From Channallabes apus (taxonomy: Eukaryota > Chordata > Actinopteri > Siluriformes > Clariidae), in the NCBI GenBank assembly GCA_030522415.1, contig CM060109.1, forward strand, positions 2,781,641 through 2,845,640: a stretch of DNA of 64,000 nucleotides, written 5' to 3'. Below are positions 21,911 through 33,737 of the stretch, one piece after another. The notes under the pieces are model-generated. The model was given only the letters and a program-made list of their open reading frames with translations, was not told the origin of the DNA and searched no databases. A program made the position numbers and the translations under genes. Position 1 is the stretch's first letter; every line of letters begins with the position of its first letter.

Positions 21911-22375
21911 GTGCTTTGTTATTTAAAGTCACAGCTATGACTCACACCTACAGTATGTACAGTATTACCGATGCTCCATGTCCACTTGGTGAACCCACAG
22001 GATTTTGGGGAGTGTTTGAGCTGCTTATACTGTAACACTTTAACTAACCAGAGTGTTAACTGGTATTTGAGGTAATGTAACTGTTAGCATGTGGATTAGA
22101 TGAAATGTTTATAACAGTTAGCGTATACACCCGGCTAGCTGCGAGATGTAACTCTGTGTCTGTTTGGTGTGAAATGTTGCTGCTTTCTGACAGAAACTGC
22201 AGTTCTCTTTAAGGTAAATAAGCATTAGCTGGGTGTTAGAGGTGATTTTTCACGTGTAAAAGCCTGTCTGGGATTTTTATCCTGTGGAGTGACACCGTGG
22301 GAACAGACTTAAAGCTAATCATCTTCTTTGGTGGGATGTCAAGCTGCTAAAATGAGCTGTGACCATGCTACACTT
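21911..22375. other. Intergenic, nothing recognised
   Basis: No element ends, tandem repeats or exon-like frames. Confidence 0.45.
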
Positions 22376-22423
22376 CTGTGTGTGTGTGTGTGTGTGTGTG
22401 TAGGTGTGTGGGTGTGTGTATAG

Positions 22424-22466
<43 letters not shown>
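22376..22466. repeat. Compound (TG)n-(GA)n microsatellite
   Basis: TG array with TAGG interruptions, followed directly by a GA array. Confidence 0.95.
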
Positions 22467-22468
<2 letters not shown>

Positions 22469-22548
22469 AAGACACCCTCGGCTAACCATGTTGAACGCTG
22501 TGACATCACACCTCCTGTGAGAGAGCCGGGGTCTCCATTATCACTTCA

Positions 22549-22559
<11 letters not shown>

Positions 22560-22624
<65 letters not shown>
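22560..22624. repeat. (CA)n microsatellite
   Basis: CA array of about 32 units. Confidence 0.97.
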
Positions 22625-22626
<2 letters not shown>

Positions 22627-22904
22627 TGTGTTTGAGGCACTGACCCGTACTTCAGCTGGCTTTTGTTAGCAGAATAATAGCTTTTCTCCGTATGCTAATG
22701 CTACATCTAAACACAGCCGTCCTCACAGCATTGTGTGCTCTGTACGGCAGCCTGTGATCGACCCAGCTAGGGTTGTAGCGCTAACTAATGGATTAGCTAG
22801 CTAAGGCAAACAAAAGTAGGACCCATAGGTCATTTCTTGTCTCATTTCTGATGGACACAGATTAGCAAAAAGCAAAACTAAAAGGTAATGTCAAATTTAA
22901 CAAG

Positions 22905-23075
22905 TTTCCTCCTAAAGTCCAAAGACATAGAATGTGTTACTTGACATTTCCAAATTGGCCATAGTGTGTGAATAAACATGTGAGGGTTTGTACAGTGTGT
23001 TGCAGTTGATTGGCACCTCGTCCAGGGCGGACCACGCCCGTATACAGGATAAACCGGTATAGATGATAATGAGAT
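22905..23075 (+). mobile_element. V-SINE 3' relic
   Basis: Degenerate core and tail: TTTCCTCCTAAAGTCCAAAG, AAATTGGCCATAGTGTGTGA, TTGATTGGCACC and TACAGGATAAACCGGTATAG. The tRNA-like head is absent. Confidence 0.6.
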
Positions 23076-24295
23076 TTGTTTCCCCCAAATGTTTCCCTTA
23101 GCATTAGTTGAAAGTAAATGATGCTAAGAGCAATGAAAGTGTAATTTTAGTCAAACTAATGGTTTTTCAACACATCTGAGGAAAATGTTGACATTCCAGG
23201 TGTTTCTGTCTGATTTCCACTACAAACGTATCTGCATTTTCCACATAAAGGAAAACTTCAATACAAAACAGCTGTACAGTATGCTAGAACAATCATAGAT
23301 GTTTTTAGTCATACTCTACCTTTTCTTAGCAGCGTAACACATCTGAGGTAAATGTTGCTGTTTTCCATATAGCGTCACCTTAGTTTTATTATAGAATGAC
23401 TTTTTGTGTATGCTACAGCTACTGTAACTAAGATGGTAACCAGAGTCTAGTAAAAATAGCTAGCTCTAAGTTCAACGCTGAGTCAGTTGCTTAGCAACAT
23501 TTTCCTTCTGACCTGAACCACTCGAATGTTCCTGTTTCATATAAACATCATCTCTATTTCTAAGAAATAAGATTTAAACTAGAAGAAGAAAAAAAATCCC
23601 ATATGTTTTGTGTTTATTAGAGAAACTGAGCAAAGCATTTGAAGCTTCATGTTCCACGTTTAGGAGAAAAGAAATATAAATTGGGTCACAAAATGAAGTG
23701 GAAGCCTCCAGACAGAGAGAGAGAAAGAAGGAGAGAGAGAAGAAGGAGAAGAAGAGGGAGTACTAATCCCTGTGTGCAGCTGCGCTGTGCTGAGAGGGTA
23801 AATAATGAGATTATCACAATGATGCATGGATCTAATCACAGATAAGATGCTAACAAACTTGCCATGAATACACAAGCTGCCTGCAGCCACAGCCAGCTCG
23901 AACTCTTTCTTAGACGACACGGTGAGCTGCATAAACTCATTAGCTCCAGTTTTCCTGGGAAACAAATACATCAAAATAAAAAATAAAGACACTTTCCAGT
24001 ATCATTTGTATTCCAAAGTACAAGTCACTGTTTAGATCATAACAGAAACACAGAATCAGAGATGCTTGTGCGACTTTACCATATAGTTAAATTGTCACGT
24101 CACTGTAAATTTCCCAATAATAGTTGTGGTTTCCGTAAATTTACACTACAACATTGGAGCAAACATGTCAATGTTCTTCTCATATTTTCTCACTGCTTAT
24201 TTCCCTCCATTTCGACCCCTTTGCCCTAACTCCTTTTTTATGACCTTCCCTATGTCCCATAACACAAAAATAAACTTTCAGGGAAATTGGACATT
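23076..24295. other. Intergenic, nothing recognised
   Basis: Contains a short GA/AAG-rich segment at 23715-23760. No gene signal. Confidence 0.4.
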
Positions 24296-24379
24296 ATTCA
24301 TCTATTTGCAAACACAAAAACACAAAATAAATATTTCTAATAACGTTTTATTAAAACTAATTGTACATGTACTGCTTCT

Positions 24380-24600
24380 AAGTCTTCCAGTGTGCAAGGC
24401 TTTGTCTTGTACACCTCCTCCTTCACGTAGCTCCACCAGAAAAATCACATGCAGTGAGATCTGGACTTCTTGGAGGTCACTCATGAGGTCCACGTCATCC
24501 CAGCCAACATCCCGGAAAGTGCTAGAGAACACACTGGAGGACTTCAAGAGGTTCTCAGCAATATCCCAAATGACTTCTTTCAGAAGACAAGCCACCATAC
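24380..24600 (-). pseudogene. mariner-type transposase relic
   Basis: The minus strand in shifting frames gives FPGCWLG, a PPRSPDLTACDF block and KEEVYKT, the order found around the last catalytic residue of Tc1/mariner-superfamily transposases (the family's EWPPRSPDLTPxDFFLWG region). Several stops and shifts interrupt it. No terminal repeats were found nearby, so it is an isolated dead fragment. Confidence 0.6.
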
Positions 24601-24810
24601 TGTATGCTTTATAGACTCTATATAACCACTTGGTGATAATAGATTGTCACAGCACTGGGACATCAATCAATCAAAGTCCTCATAGCAACTTTAGATTACA
24701 CTAGTGCTCTGTGGGGTAACGCATCAGCATGCCTGTGAAGCCCACTTGAATTTTAAACTGCAGAGGCTGACAAAAGTCATGTTGGATTATTAGCTCTATT
24801 TCTTATCTCA

Positions 24811-25235
24811 TGTATACTGTTCAGCCATAACAATATGACCACTGTGACAGGTGAATTGAGTAATGTTGATTATCTCATTATAATGGCTCTGAGAAGTGGA
24901 TGGGTTTATTAGGAAGCAAGTCAACATTTTGTTTCTGACTTAGATTTGTTTCTGATTAGAAAAAAAATGGTCAAGCTTAAAAATTTGTGGTAAGGGCAAG
25001 CTAAGTAACTTTTCCAAGGGCCAGATTGCGATTTCTGGATGACTAGATCAGAGCTACTCTAAAACTGCTGCTCTTGTGGCATATTCCTGGTCTGCAGTGG
25101 TCAGGATCTAGCAAAAGTGGTCAAGCTGGTTACAAGGTTGGGCAGCCAAGGCTCACTGATGGACACAGTGAGTGAAGGCTGGTGCATGTAATCCAACAGA
25201 ACAGCTACTGAAGTTCAAATTTGCTGGAAAAAAAA
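24811..25235 (+). mobile_element. Tc1-like element relic, 5' part
   Basis: Starts with a terminus of the type TTCAGCCATAACAATATGACC, then the non-coding leader (CAGGTGAATTGAGTAATGTT), then a broken frame reading like the paired helix-turn-helix part of a Tc1 transposase, with AAGGGCCAGATTGCGAT, GCCAAGGCTCACTGATG and ACAGCTACTGAAGTTCAAAT. It has multiple stops and the catalytic half is missing. Confidence 0.65.
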
Positions 25236-26105
25236 AATCACTTATTGAACAATTAATTGTGCTTTGTAAGCATTAGATTTAAAGATTTTTGCCTTTTTTT
25301 TAGGTGAACACTAGCCTACGTTTGGGTAAGCATGATAAGCGTACCAATGAAAATGGAAAACAACCAACACTTGGGGCATATCACAAGAAGATGGCAAAAA
25401 TATCATCCTTTTATTGCATATTCTAAATCTACATTTTAGTGGAAAATGACTGTTTGTTAAATTCTGTGTCACCCATTTAGAGATATTAACATCTCTGTCT
25501 TATCATCTTAAGACAATAATCTCACCATGGCAATATTATCCATGTTTAGCTATGAGGTACAATTTAAGCTTCTCACATGAAGATGCCTTTGATCACCTGC
25601 TGTGGGGATAAAAACACAGCACAACTGATTGATGTCAAATTGAAGGTACAATGAACAAAATGACATTTTCAGTGGTTATTGTCATGTCTTGTAACAGTCA
25701 ATGTCAGCTAGCTACCTTCAACTAAAACATACTGTATTAGCTGATTAGCTTTTGTTAAATTTCAAGCTTTACTCCAAGCACCAGTGCTGTTTGTTCAATA
25801 TGTAATAATCATTAATGAGACTAGTATCCCTAGTTACTTGAATCACCTTCAGTGTAATTTTAAGGTCCTTGAGTGCCTCATCATTTGTAAAGGGCTTCTT
25901 GAAGCACTTCAAATATATTTTGCACTTTTTAAGCACTATATTTTTATAAGATATTTTAAGCACTTTTAGTTTTTACTGTGTACTGTTTGTAACTTACATA
26001 CAGCAAACCATAATTTATCCTCATATACAATTAAACATTTACAATGTACTTAGATTTGGACAAACATTCTCTCTCTCTCTCTCTGTCTTTATCTCTGTTG
26101 AGTTA
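25236..26105. other. Intergenic, nothing recognised
   Basis: AT-rich, no element ends or exon-like frames. Confidence 0.45.
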
Positions 26106-26107
26106 CT

Positions 26108-26112
<5 letters not shown>

Positions 26113-26172
<60 letters not shown>
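26113..26172. repeat. (CA)n microsatellite
   Basis: CA array of about 30 units. It is followed at 26175-26215 by a short L2-tail-like sequence (CTGTAAAGCCACTTTATGAC). Confidence 0.93.
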
Positions 26173-26174
<2 letters not shown>

Positions 26175-26399
26175 TCTGTAAAGCCACTTTATGACAATGA
26201 TGACCATTGTTCCTGATAGGGGCCCAAAAAATGTATACACACTTCAACATGAAACAAAAAAAAAGAAATTCACATTTGCATGTTCATTAAGAATAGTGCG
26301 ACTACTGACATCCTTAAATAATAATCCTTAACTATACATGCAGGGGATAAACACACACAAGACAAGCTTGGCTAGGCCTACTAGCTGTTATGCACATTA

Positions 26400-26608
26400 G
26401 CTGCTAAGCTAGGTAGTAGCTAAGCAGACTAATTGCTAAACAAGCTAGTAGCCAGAGACCCAAGGGGCGAGCAGACGAGGTACACAGCAGACTAGGTATG
26501 AAACAGACTAAGAACTCTAAAGGTTAGTGTCTAAACAGGTTAGTAAGTAAACAGACTATGATCTAAACAGGTGAGGAGACTAGACAGACTCGAAGACTAG
26601 ACAGACTA
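26400..26608. repeat. Degenerate AAACAGACTA-type tandem array
   Basis: Words such as AAGCAGACTAA, AAACAGACTAAG, AAACAGGTTAGT and TAGACAGACTCG recur about ten times at 15-25 nt spacing. Confidence 0.6.
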
Positions 26609-26609
26609 A

Positions 26610-27337
26610 GGCTACGTTTACACTGCAGGTCTCGATGCTTAATTCCGATTTGTTGCCTATATCTGATTTTTTTGACCGTCTGTTTACACGTTCTTTTAAC
26701 TATGACTCATATCCGATTCACGTGTTTACACTCGCCATACCATCTGAAACATCGCGCATACTTAAAGGGAGGTTCTTGCGCTACACACTAGCCAAGAAAG
26801 ATGAAGGTGAAATATGCTTAACGCTATCTCTGCTATATATGCAATGTTTGCGCACCATGGTTTTAAAACGGAGGAGGAGAAAAAAACCCACCATAACTGC
26901 AGCCTGTGCATATGCTTCATTCACAAAATACTGATTACTTAATGTTATTTAGCCCAATAAGCATTCACACAAGGCGGGTGTGTGTGTGTGTGTGTGTTGG
27001 GAGGGGTCTTTTCCTCTTCTATGTCCCCTGCAATGTTATCATTCCACACGCGCTTCGACCGGAGAATAACATTACGTCATTAAACCGCGAAGAAGTCGCT
27101 GTTTTAATGACGTACAGAACACAATGGCTCAGGGAATCCGATCTGTCTGTTTACACGACAATCACATTAGCACATATCTGATTTATATCCGATTTATTTC
27201 CACATATGAAGGAGGCCTGAAACCGATCTCGAAATATCGGAATGCATGCGTTTTTTTCCTGTTTACACGGACATAGAACATATCCGATATGTGTCACATA
27301 TGAGCAAAACATCGGAATTGGGTCACATTTACCTGGC
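26610..27337. mobile_element. GGCTACGTTTAC DNA element, copy A (3' end lost)
   Basis: Begins GGCTACGTTTAC and matches copy B (27961-28377) from about 26897 to 27337. It carries about 285 bp of extra internal sequence near its left end and a TG run at 26981-26999. It stops abruptly where the old gypsy pol begins, lacking the last ~15 nt including GTAAACGTAGCC. No transposase; non-autonomous. Confidence 0.7.
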
Positions 27338-27622
27338 ACGAATTTACCCCTCTCACAGAAAGAAACACCCGCAATGGAGGAATACATTTCAGAAGCCCTC
27401 CAACAAGGATATATTCGACCATCCACATCCCCAGCATCGGCCAGTTTCTTTTTTGTGGAAAAGAAATGGGGCGAGTTAAGACCCTGTGTGGATTATAGAG
27501 AACTAAATAAGATTTCAGTAAGGTATCGCTATCCATTACCCTTAGTACCGACAGCCTTGGAGCAACTGAGAAAAGCAAGAATATTTACTAAACTTGACCT
27601 GAGAAGCGCTTATAACCTAATC

Positions 27623-28613
27623 CAGTGTTTTTCAACCACTGTGCCGCGGTACACTAGTGTGCCGTGAGAGATCATCAGGTGTGCCGTGGGAAATTATTAA
27701 ATTTCACTTAATTGGTCTAAAACATTTTTTGAAAACTAATAAGTCTGCGAATAATATGCCATTGTCGAGTGTCCCGCTCTGTCTACACCGGCAGAGTAAT
27801 CATGTCATACTCTTCCATATCAATAGGTGGCAGCAGATACAGTAGCTAATTGCCTTGTATTTCGAGATGAGAATTAGTGATTAGTGATTGAGCTTCTAAA
27901 CCCTGACTGCTATAAAAACTAAAAACAGAGAGAGACTAAGAGCTGTTGAGAAAGAGCTTTGGCTACGTTTACTAATTGCAGCCTGTGCATATGCTTTATT
28001 CACCAAATACTGATTTTTTTATGTTATTTAGCCCAAATAAGCATTAACACAAGGCGAGTGTAACATTACGTTACGGAGAATAACATCACGTCATTAAACC
28101 GCGAAGAAGTCGCAGTTTTAATGACGTACAAAACACAACGCCTCAGGAAATCCGATCTGTCTGTTTACACGACAATCACATTAGCACATATCTGATTTAT
28201 ATCTGATTTATATCCGATTTATTTCCACATATGAAGGAGGCCTGAAACCGATCTCGAAATATCGGAATGCATGTGTTTTTTTCCTGTTTACACAGACATA
28301 GAACATATCCGATATGTGTCACATATGAGCAAAAAATCGGAATTGGGTCACATTTACCTGGCAATGTAAACGTAGCCATGTCTTTCTTTAATTCCTGCAA
28401 GGATATCAGCTCTGTGTTCATCCAAACAGGCCCAGGTTTCACACTGAGTAGGTAGAAATATGTTCATTGTGTTTATTTGATTCCTGTTCAAGACACTTCG
28501 ATAAGAATGGCTGTATATTGTTAATATAGGCTACAGAGTTAAAAGTTTTTTTACATTTTCGGTTGTTGGTGTGCCTTGTGATTTTTTTCAATTAAAAATG
28601 TACCTAAACACTG
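27623..28613. mobile_element. hAT element (Charlie-like, non-autonomous) in gypsy pol
   Basis: 991 bp with termini CAGTGTTT and AAACACTG and a perfect 8-bp target duplication ACCTAATC (27615-27622 and 28614-28621), the hAT hallmark. Its left end, CAGTGTTTTTCAACCACTG, is of Charlie style. No transposase is encoded. Removal with one duplication restores the RT reading frame. Confidence 0.92.
27961..28377. mobile_element. GGCTACGTTTAC DNA element, copy B, nested in hAT
   Basis: 417 bp with perfect 12-bp inverted termini GGCTACGTTTAC / GTAAACGTAGCC. It is an internal-deletion relative of copy A. The flanking octamers AGAGCTTT and ATGTCTTT agree at only 5 of 8 positions, so the target duplication is doubtful and the superfamily is left open. 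Confidence 0.8.
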
Positions 28614-30970
28614 ACCTAATCCGCATTAGACAAGGAGATGAGTGGAAAACATCCGCTAAAGGCGGTTTTTAGCACCACTTCTGGGCACTATGAGTATTGT
28701 GTAATGCCCTATGGCCTGTCTTCAGCACCTGCAGTGTTTCAGAGTTTCATCAACGATGTTCTCAGAGAGAAACTGGGACTTGCCCGCACACATTAGTCAC
28801 ATCAAGAGTGTTATCACTTGCATGCAAAAGAATCACCTATATGTAAAAGGAGAGAAATTGCTCAAGAAGAAAATCTGCTTCCTAGGCTACATCATAAACC
28901 AGGAGGTAGTGCAAATGGATGAGGAAAAGGTAACAGCAGTCAGAGACTGGCCAATACCAAAGTCAGTAAAGGAGCTACAACTGCAAATCTGGGGTATGCA
29001 AACTTCTACAGACAATTCATCAGAAATTTCATCAAAATTGCAGCTCCGTTGACCAACCTAACTAGGGAAGCCAAACAGAAACTGAGATGGAACCAGAAGG
29101 CAGAAGAAGCATTTTTTCAAGTTAAAAGGGGCCTTCATCTCCTCCCCCATTCTAAAACATCCCGATCCATTGAAGCCATTCATAGTAGAAGTTGATGCAT
29201 CTGAAACAGGAGTGGGGGCAGTATTATCATAGAGATTCTGAGAAAGGCCCAAGCTTCATCCTGTCTCTAACACAAAAGCTAACACAAGCGGAACGCAACT
29301 ATGATGTAGGCAATCGAGAACTACTAGCTATAAAACTCTTGAGGAATGGCGCCACTGGCTGGAATGAGCAGAACACCCATTTATCATCTACACTGATCAC
29401 AAGAACCTTGAATACATCAAAGCAGCCAAACGAATGAACACTAGACAGGCAAGATGAGCATTTAATTTCATCATACTGTATCTTATCGTCCCAGATCAAA
29501 GAACACAAAGGCTGACACCCTATCCCGTATACACGAAGCACTGCCTTGGGAGGGCAGAGGCGAAGAAATCATACACAAGCTTCAAATAGTGTGAGCAATA
29601 CTTTGGGAAGTGGAAAAGGAAATAGAGAAGTTCCCAGCCTCACGAGCCCCAGAACAGTGTCCAACAGGAAAGAAGTTTGTACGGACACCTGCGTAAGAAG
29701 CTTATCAAATACATCACCAGCCACCGGACTCTCAGGTACACTAAGAACTTTCAGTCTACTCCAAGGAAAGTACTGATGGCCAGGCATGAGAAGGGACATA
29801 AATCAATACATAGCCTCCTGCTCAGCTTGTTCACAGGCCAAGACACCCTGTGCTCTCCCAACAGGTAAACTATTACCACTACCCATACCACAGAGACCGT
29901 AGTCACATATAGCCATAGACTTTATCACAGACCTGCCATCATCCCAAGAACACACAGTTATCGTGGTAATAACGGATTGCACTACCCAAGCTCCCAACAG
30001 CATTCCAAACGGCAGAGTTAATGTTCCAGCATATATTCAGAAACTTCCGCATACCAGAGAACATAGTAAGTGATCGAGGGACCCAGTTCACTTCTAGAGT
30101 TTGCAGAACCTTTAGGGAGAAAATGGGGGTCACCGTCAGTCAGGATATCACCCTCAGGTGAACGGCCAAACCGAACGTGCCAACCAAGAAATCGGCCGCT
30201 TCCTGAGAACGTACTGTGCAGATAATCAGAGGGATTGGTCTCAGTTCCTTCCATGGGCAGTATACGCACAGAACTCCCTCATTTACTCTGGCACAGGATT
30301 AACTCCTTTTTAGTGTGGCCTAGGATACCAACCTCCGCTGTTCCCATGGAACACCAACATCACAGACTCCCCAGCAGTAGATGATTGGTTCAGGAGAAGC
30401 GAGCAGGTATGGGAACAGACACATCAGCACGTTGAGAAAGCAGCAGAGTCTAACAAGAACTTTGCAGACAGACATTGTGGAAGAAACATAGCATATGAAC
30501 CTGGAGATTGAGTCTGGCTTTTGACAAGAAATCTGCATATAAACGAGAAAAGCAGGAAATTATACCACAAATAGATTGGACCATATAAAATTCTACAAAG
30601 AATCAACGATGTAACCTACAAGGTAGAACAACCTCAGCACTGTCGAATCGCGCTCACATTTCACATCTCCCAAGTAAACCAGTCAGAAGGGGTCCATTGG
30701 ATGAAACATCCCATAAGGATAACTCCCCAGAACTTATCCAGATAGAGGGTAAACCAGCGTACAGGATCAGAACAGTACTAGACTCACGGCGCCGACAGGG
30801 TAAGATACAATACCTAATCAACTGGGAGGTGTCTGGACCAGAGGAAAGAAGCTAGGTTCCAACACAGGATATACTGGACCCACTATTGATTGAGGAGTTC
30901 CACAACAACCATCCAAACCGGCCAGCCCCGGAGAATCGCTCCCGGAGGTAGGTCCTTAAGGGGGGGGCTC

Positions 30971-31265
30971 TGTCAGGCCAACTAAAGCACCTCCGCCTAC
31001 AAACATGGTGGAGACGAACTACAATTCCCAACAGTCATGTTCCAGGTCATCTGAGTTCTAGAACACCTGCACCCAATTAACCAGGTGCTTAAATAGGACT
31101 CAGCAACAGAGAGACTTTGCGAAGTATATGCTCTCGTGAGTTTTCTAAATGTTACCAAGCCTTTATTATCGTGATAGCCTTTTTGCGTATGACCTTTATC
31201 TGTTTACTAATTTCCGATTTCTTGCCTACCCTAGTTTGTGGGTTTTGCCGATCGAACGAACCTAC
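30971..31265 (+). repeat. 3' LTR of degenerate gypsy (inferred)
   Basis: Begins TGTCAGGCC directly after a polypurine run (AAGGGGGGGGCTC). It contains TTAAATAGG as a TATA-like element near 31088 and ends at a CCTACA before GTGGGAGCC. The right boundary is inferred, since no 5' LTR is left to compare. Confidence 0.55.
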
Positions 31266-31561
31266 AGTGGGAGCCACGCCAAATAGCCGCGACCGTGTGG
31301 ATGAAGTGTGAATGGCGTGTGAATGGCCTTTGCACGCCGTAATCCCCCCTCCCTTTTGTGGCACTGTGAAAGGCATGTCAAGATTTCACAGTAAACACGC
31401 CCATTCAAGCCCTATTTATTAATTTACCTGGTGCCACCGCTAGATGGCGCTTCGTTCTCAAGAACACGTTAAAACAAGCCAGCTGCGCTGAGTTGCAATC
31501 ACGTGATTTTAACAACCCGCCTCCACCCCCGCCGAATTGACGCTACCAAACTACAGAGATG

Positions 31562-31595
31562 AAGATGGCGGCTTAACGGACTATTCGTGGTAAGT
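31562..31595 (+). promoter_or_regulatory. YY1-like motif plus 5' splice site (candidate promoter/first exon)
   Basis: AAGATGGCGGC at 31562-31572 is a textbook YY1 motif often found just downstream of vertebrate start sites. It is followed at 31590 by GTAAGT, a strong donor. The 100 bp upstream are GC-rich (CCCGCCTCCACCCCCGCC). No downstream exon could be paired with it. Confidence 0.3.
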
Positions 31596-31599
31596 GATG

Positions 31600-32270
31600 T
31601 TTTATTTTATAAAATGTGTTTACAGTTTATTTCCCAGTGTAGTTTTTTATTGGCCATTTTAAATATCACTGGCAGCACCAGCAGCGGTCAGATGTGACTT
31701 TAGAGAACTTAATGATCTGTTTACCAAGTCTGGAGTTAATATTACAGCTTACTGTCAGTGTCACACACTCACAATGTCACTCCACTTTAACTCAAAAACA
31801 TGCTCAAGCTTCGACAATACTATTAATGTCCCTATTACAAGAGCTGCACTACCCGATGAAGAGTGTTTGTGTTCTCTGTAAATACTGAGAGAATCTCACC
31901 GCGTGTTGTCTGGATAAATTCAGCGCTTATTTATTCTCTGGTTAAGAGTTAATCTGCAGGTTATTTCTGTGACTGTAATATAATGTGATGCAGTTGATGA
32001 GGGACACAGACTGAGGGTAGCTGTACAGGAGCTAGTAACGCTCATAACCCGGTTTATATTTTATACACTTTGTCCGGGACTTTCCGCGGTAGCGCGAGCG
32101 CTTAGTTAAAGAGCTGAATAACAACACAGAAGTGTTTATCAGTTAAGGAGGAGGAGGGGGAGGTGTGTGTGTGTGGGGGGGGTATGAGGGGCTTCAGTAA
32201 GTTATGTACGTGTATGTGTGTGTGTGTGTGTGCACGAGAGAGAGGATACTCTGACAAGAGCAACTTCCAT
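31600..32270. other. Intergenic, nothing firm
   Basis: Short G-rich and TG runs at 32145-32235. No exon or element recognised. Confidence 0.35.
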
Positions 32271-32273
32271 GTG

Positions 32274-32417
32274 GCTCCCGTGGCACAATCGGTTAGCGCG
32301 TGGTACTTATAAAGCGGTCCAGGTGAAGCAATGCCGAGTTCGAGCCTCGCCTAAAGCACCCAAAGCATTTTACTGCATATCGCACTGTGTATGTGACAAA
32401 TCAAATTTATATTTGAA
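32274..32417 (+). mobile_element. tRNA-Ile(UAU)-derived SINE with LINE tail
   Basis: 32274-32358 follows tRNA-Ile(UAU), including an intron-like insert after the anticodon TAT and the TGCCGAG/TTCGAGCCTC region. About 8 nt are missing before the T-loop, so it is not a functional tRNA. The following segment (GCATTTTACTGCATAT, ACTGTGTATGTGAC) matches the 3' end of the Rex1/CR1-type LINE at 37858-37915 on the opposite strand. Confidence 0.8.
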
Positions 32418-32570
32418 AGTAAAACTTAAAATGTAACTTCTGCTTGGGTTTGTTTTCGTTATATTGTTGATGTTTTCGCTGAAAGTCAAATTGGCATAAC
32501 AAATTGATTAATGGCGCATAATATCTGGAACAAATATCTGTCCATACGGATCATTAATTCATTAATTAAT

Positions 32571-32940
32571 TCATTCATTTTCTATACCGCTTAATCCTGT
32601 GTTCAGGGTCGCGGGGTACCTGGAGCCTATCCCAGGGGACTTCGGGCACTAGACGGGGTACACCCTGGACAGGGTGCCAATCCATCGCAGGGCACACACA
32701 CATACACACACTCACACACCCAATCACACACTACGGGCAATTTAGGAACGCCAATTAGCCTAACCTGCATATCTTTGGACTGTGGGAGGAAACCGGAGTA
32801 CCCGGAGGAAACCCACCAAGCACGGGGAGAACATGCAAACTCCATGCACACAGAGATGGGAATCGAGCCTGGCCGGGGATTCGAACCCAGACGCTGGAGG
32901 TGCAAGGCGACAGTGCTAACCATTACACCACCGCGCCGCC
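32571..32940 (-). mobile_element. V-SINE, near full length
   Basis: Same layout as the copy at 15.5 kb: A-box-like GTGGTGTAATGGTTAGCAC, B box GGGTTCGAATCCC, V core GGTTTCCTCCCACAGTCC, 3' domain, and a tail of ATGA/ATTA units. Its head abuts the (ATT)n array. Confidence 0.92.
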
Positions 32941-32970
32941 ATTATTATTATTATTATTATTATTATTATA
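32941..32970. repeat. (ATT)n microsatellite
   Basis: About ten ATT units at the head side of the V-SINE. Confidence 0.95.
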
Positions 32971-33705
32971 CCATAATGAACTTTAATAAAATGTTTAAAT
33001 TCTGAAACAGGTATACAACTGAAGAGTTTCAAAGCGTTCATTACACTCATTACATGAGCTCAGTTTATAGCACAAAAAAAATATATGAAGTTACTATAGT
33101 TTCTGTTGTGTATACAGTACATCAACTAATCCTTTGTTCCATTAAAAACTACTTAGAAAAACTAGACAGTGAAAATCAGACTAAACGTTTTTTGTTTTAT
33201 ATGAATTTACTTAAAAAACTGAGAAACGTGCTTGCACAATCACACTCCTCAGACTTCATGTCAGAGCTTTACACTCTGTTGCCTAACAAGTAAATGAAAT
33301 CTTTAATAAAGTCGAGATAATAAAATGAATGACAGCAAGGTTTTTGTCAGTGCGCGATACAGACGTAGAAACAGCCGTGTAAAAGGTCACATGTTTCAGC
33401 CTCCTGCGTTGTTAAGATAAATGAGCGCATGGTGACGAAAGGTCAAATCATCGCTGAGTGTCGGGTTTGCTTCGCGGCCGCACGCTACCTGCTGCATAAT
33501 CAAAACCCACAAGTCTCGAACCTTTAATTAAAGATTGATAACACTGAGCTTTCGAATAATTAACAGATGTCAGCCTGTACCAGAATCATTATTATTTTGA
33601 ATTAGCCAAATTAGCGACGGGAGTATGAAACTCCTTAAGGCTGTCATGTCATGTTTCACACACGTCTCCTACTCAACCTGAGAGCTCATCTCACTTATTC
33701 TGCCA
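32971..33705. other. Intergenic, nothing recognised
   Basis: A 79-codon open frame at 33054-33293 has AT-driven composition and no recognisable domain. Confidence 0.4.
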
Positions 33706-33706
33706 C

Positions 33707-33707
<1 letters not shown>

Positions 33708-33733
<26 letters not shown>
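33708..33733. repeat. (CA)n microsatellite
   Basis: Short CA array. Confidence 0.93.

Positions 33734-33737
<4 letters not shown>

Larger units (their letters stand above)
27338..30960 (+). pseudogene. Degenerate Ty3/Gypsy chromovirus pol
   Basis: Remains of a second gypsy, clearly different from the intact one. RT N-terminal part is at 27341-27622 ([38 protein letters not shown]). A hAT element interrupts it. RT resumes at 28622 ([24 protein letters not shown]), but the segment that should hold the YxDD active site is deleted near 28775-28795. RNase H remains lie around 29170-29420 ([17 protein letters not shown], then a stop), integrase pieces around 30040-30240, and a chromodomain at about 30748-30900. 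Many stops and frameshifts are present. Protease and gag are absent because the 5' side is cut off at copy A of the DNA element. Confidence 0.9.

Noticed and set aside
24126..24614. 162-residue plus-strand ORF
   Set aside because: Shadow of a minus-strand mariner-type relic plus AT-rich sequence.
32274..32358. Functional tRNA-Ile(UAU) gene
   Set aside because: About 8 nt are missing from the T-arm region and the acceptor stem is degenerate; a LINE-type tail follows.
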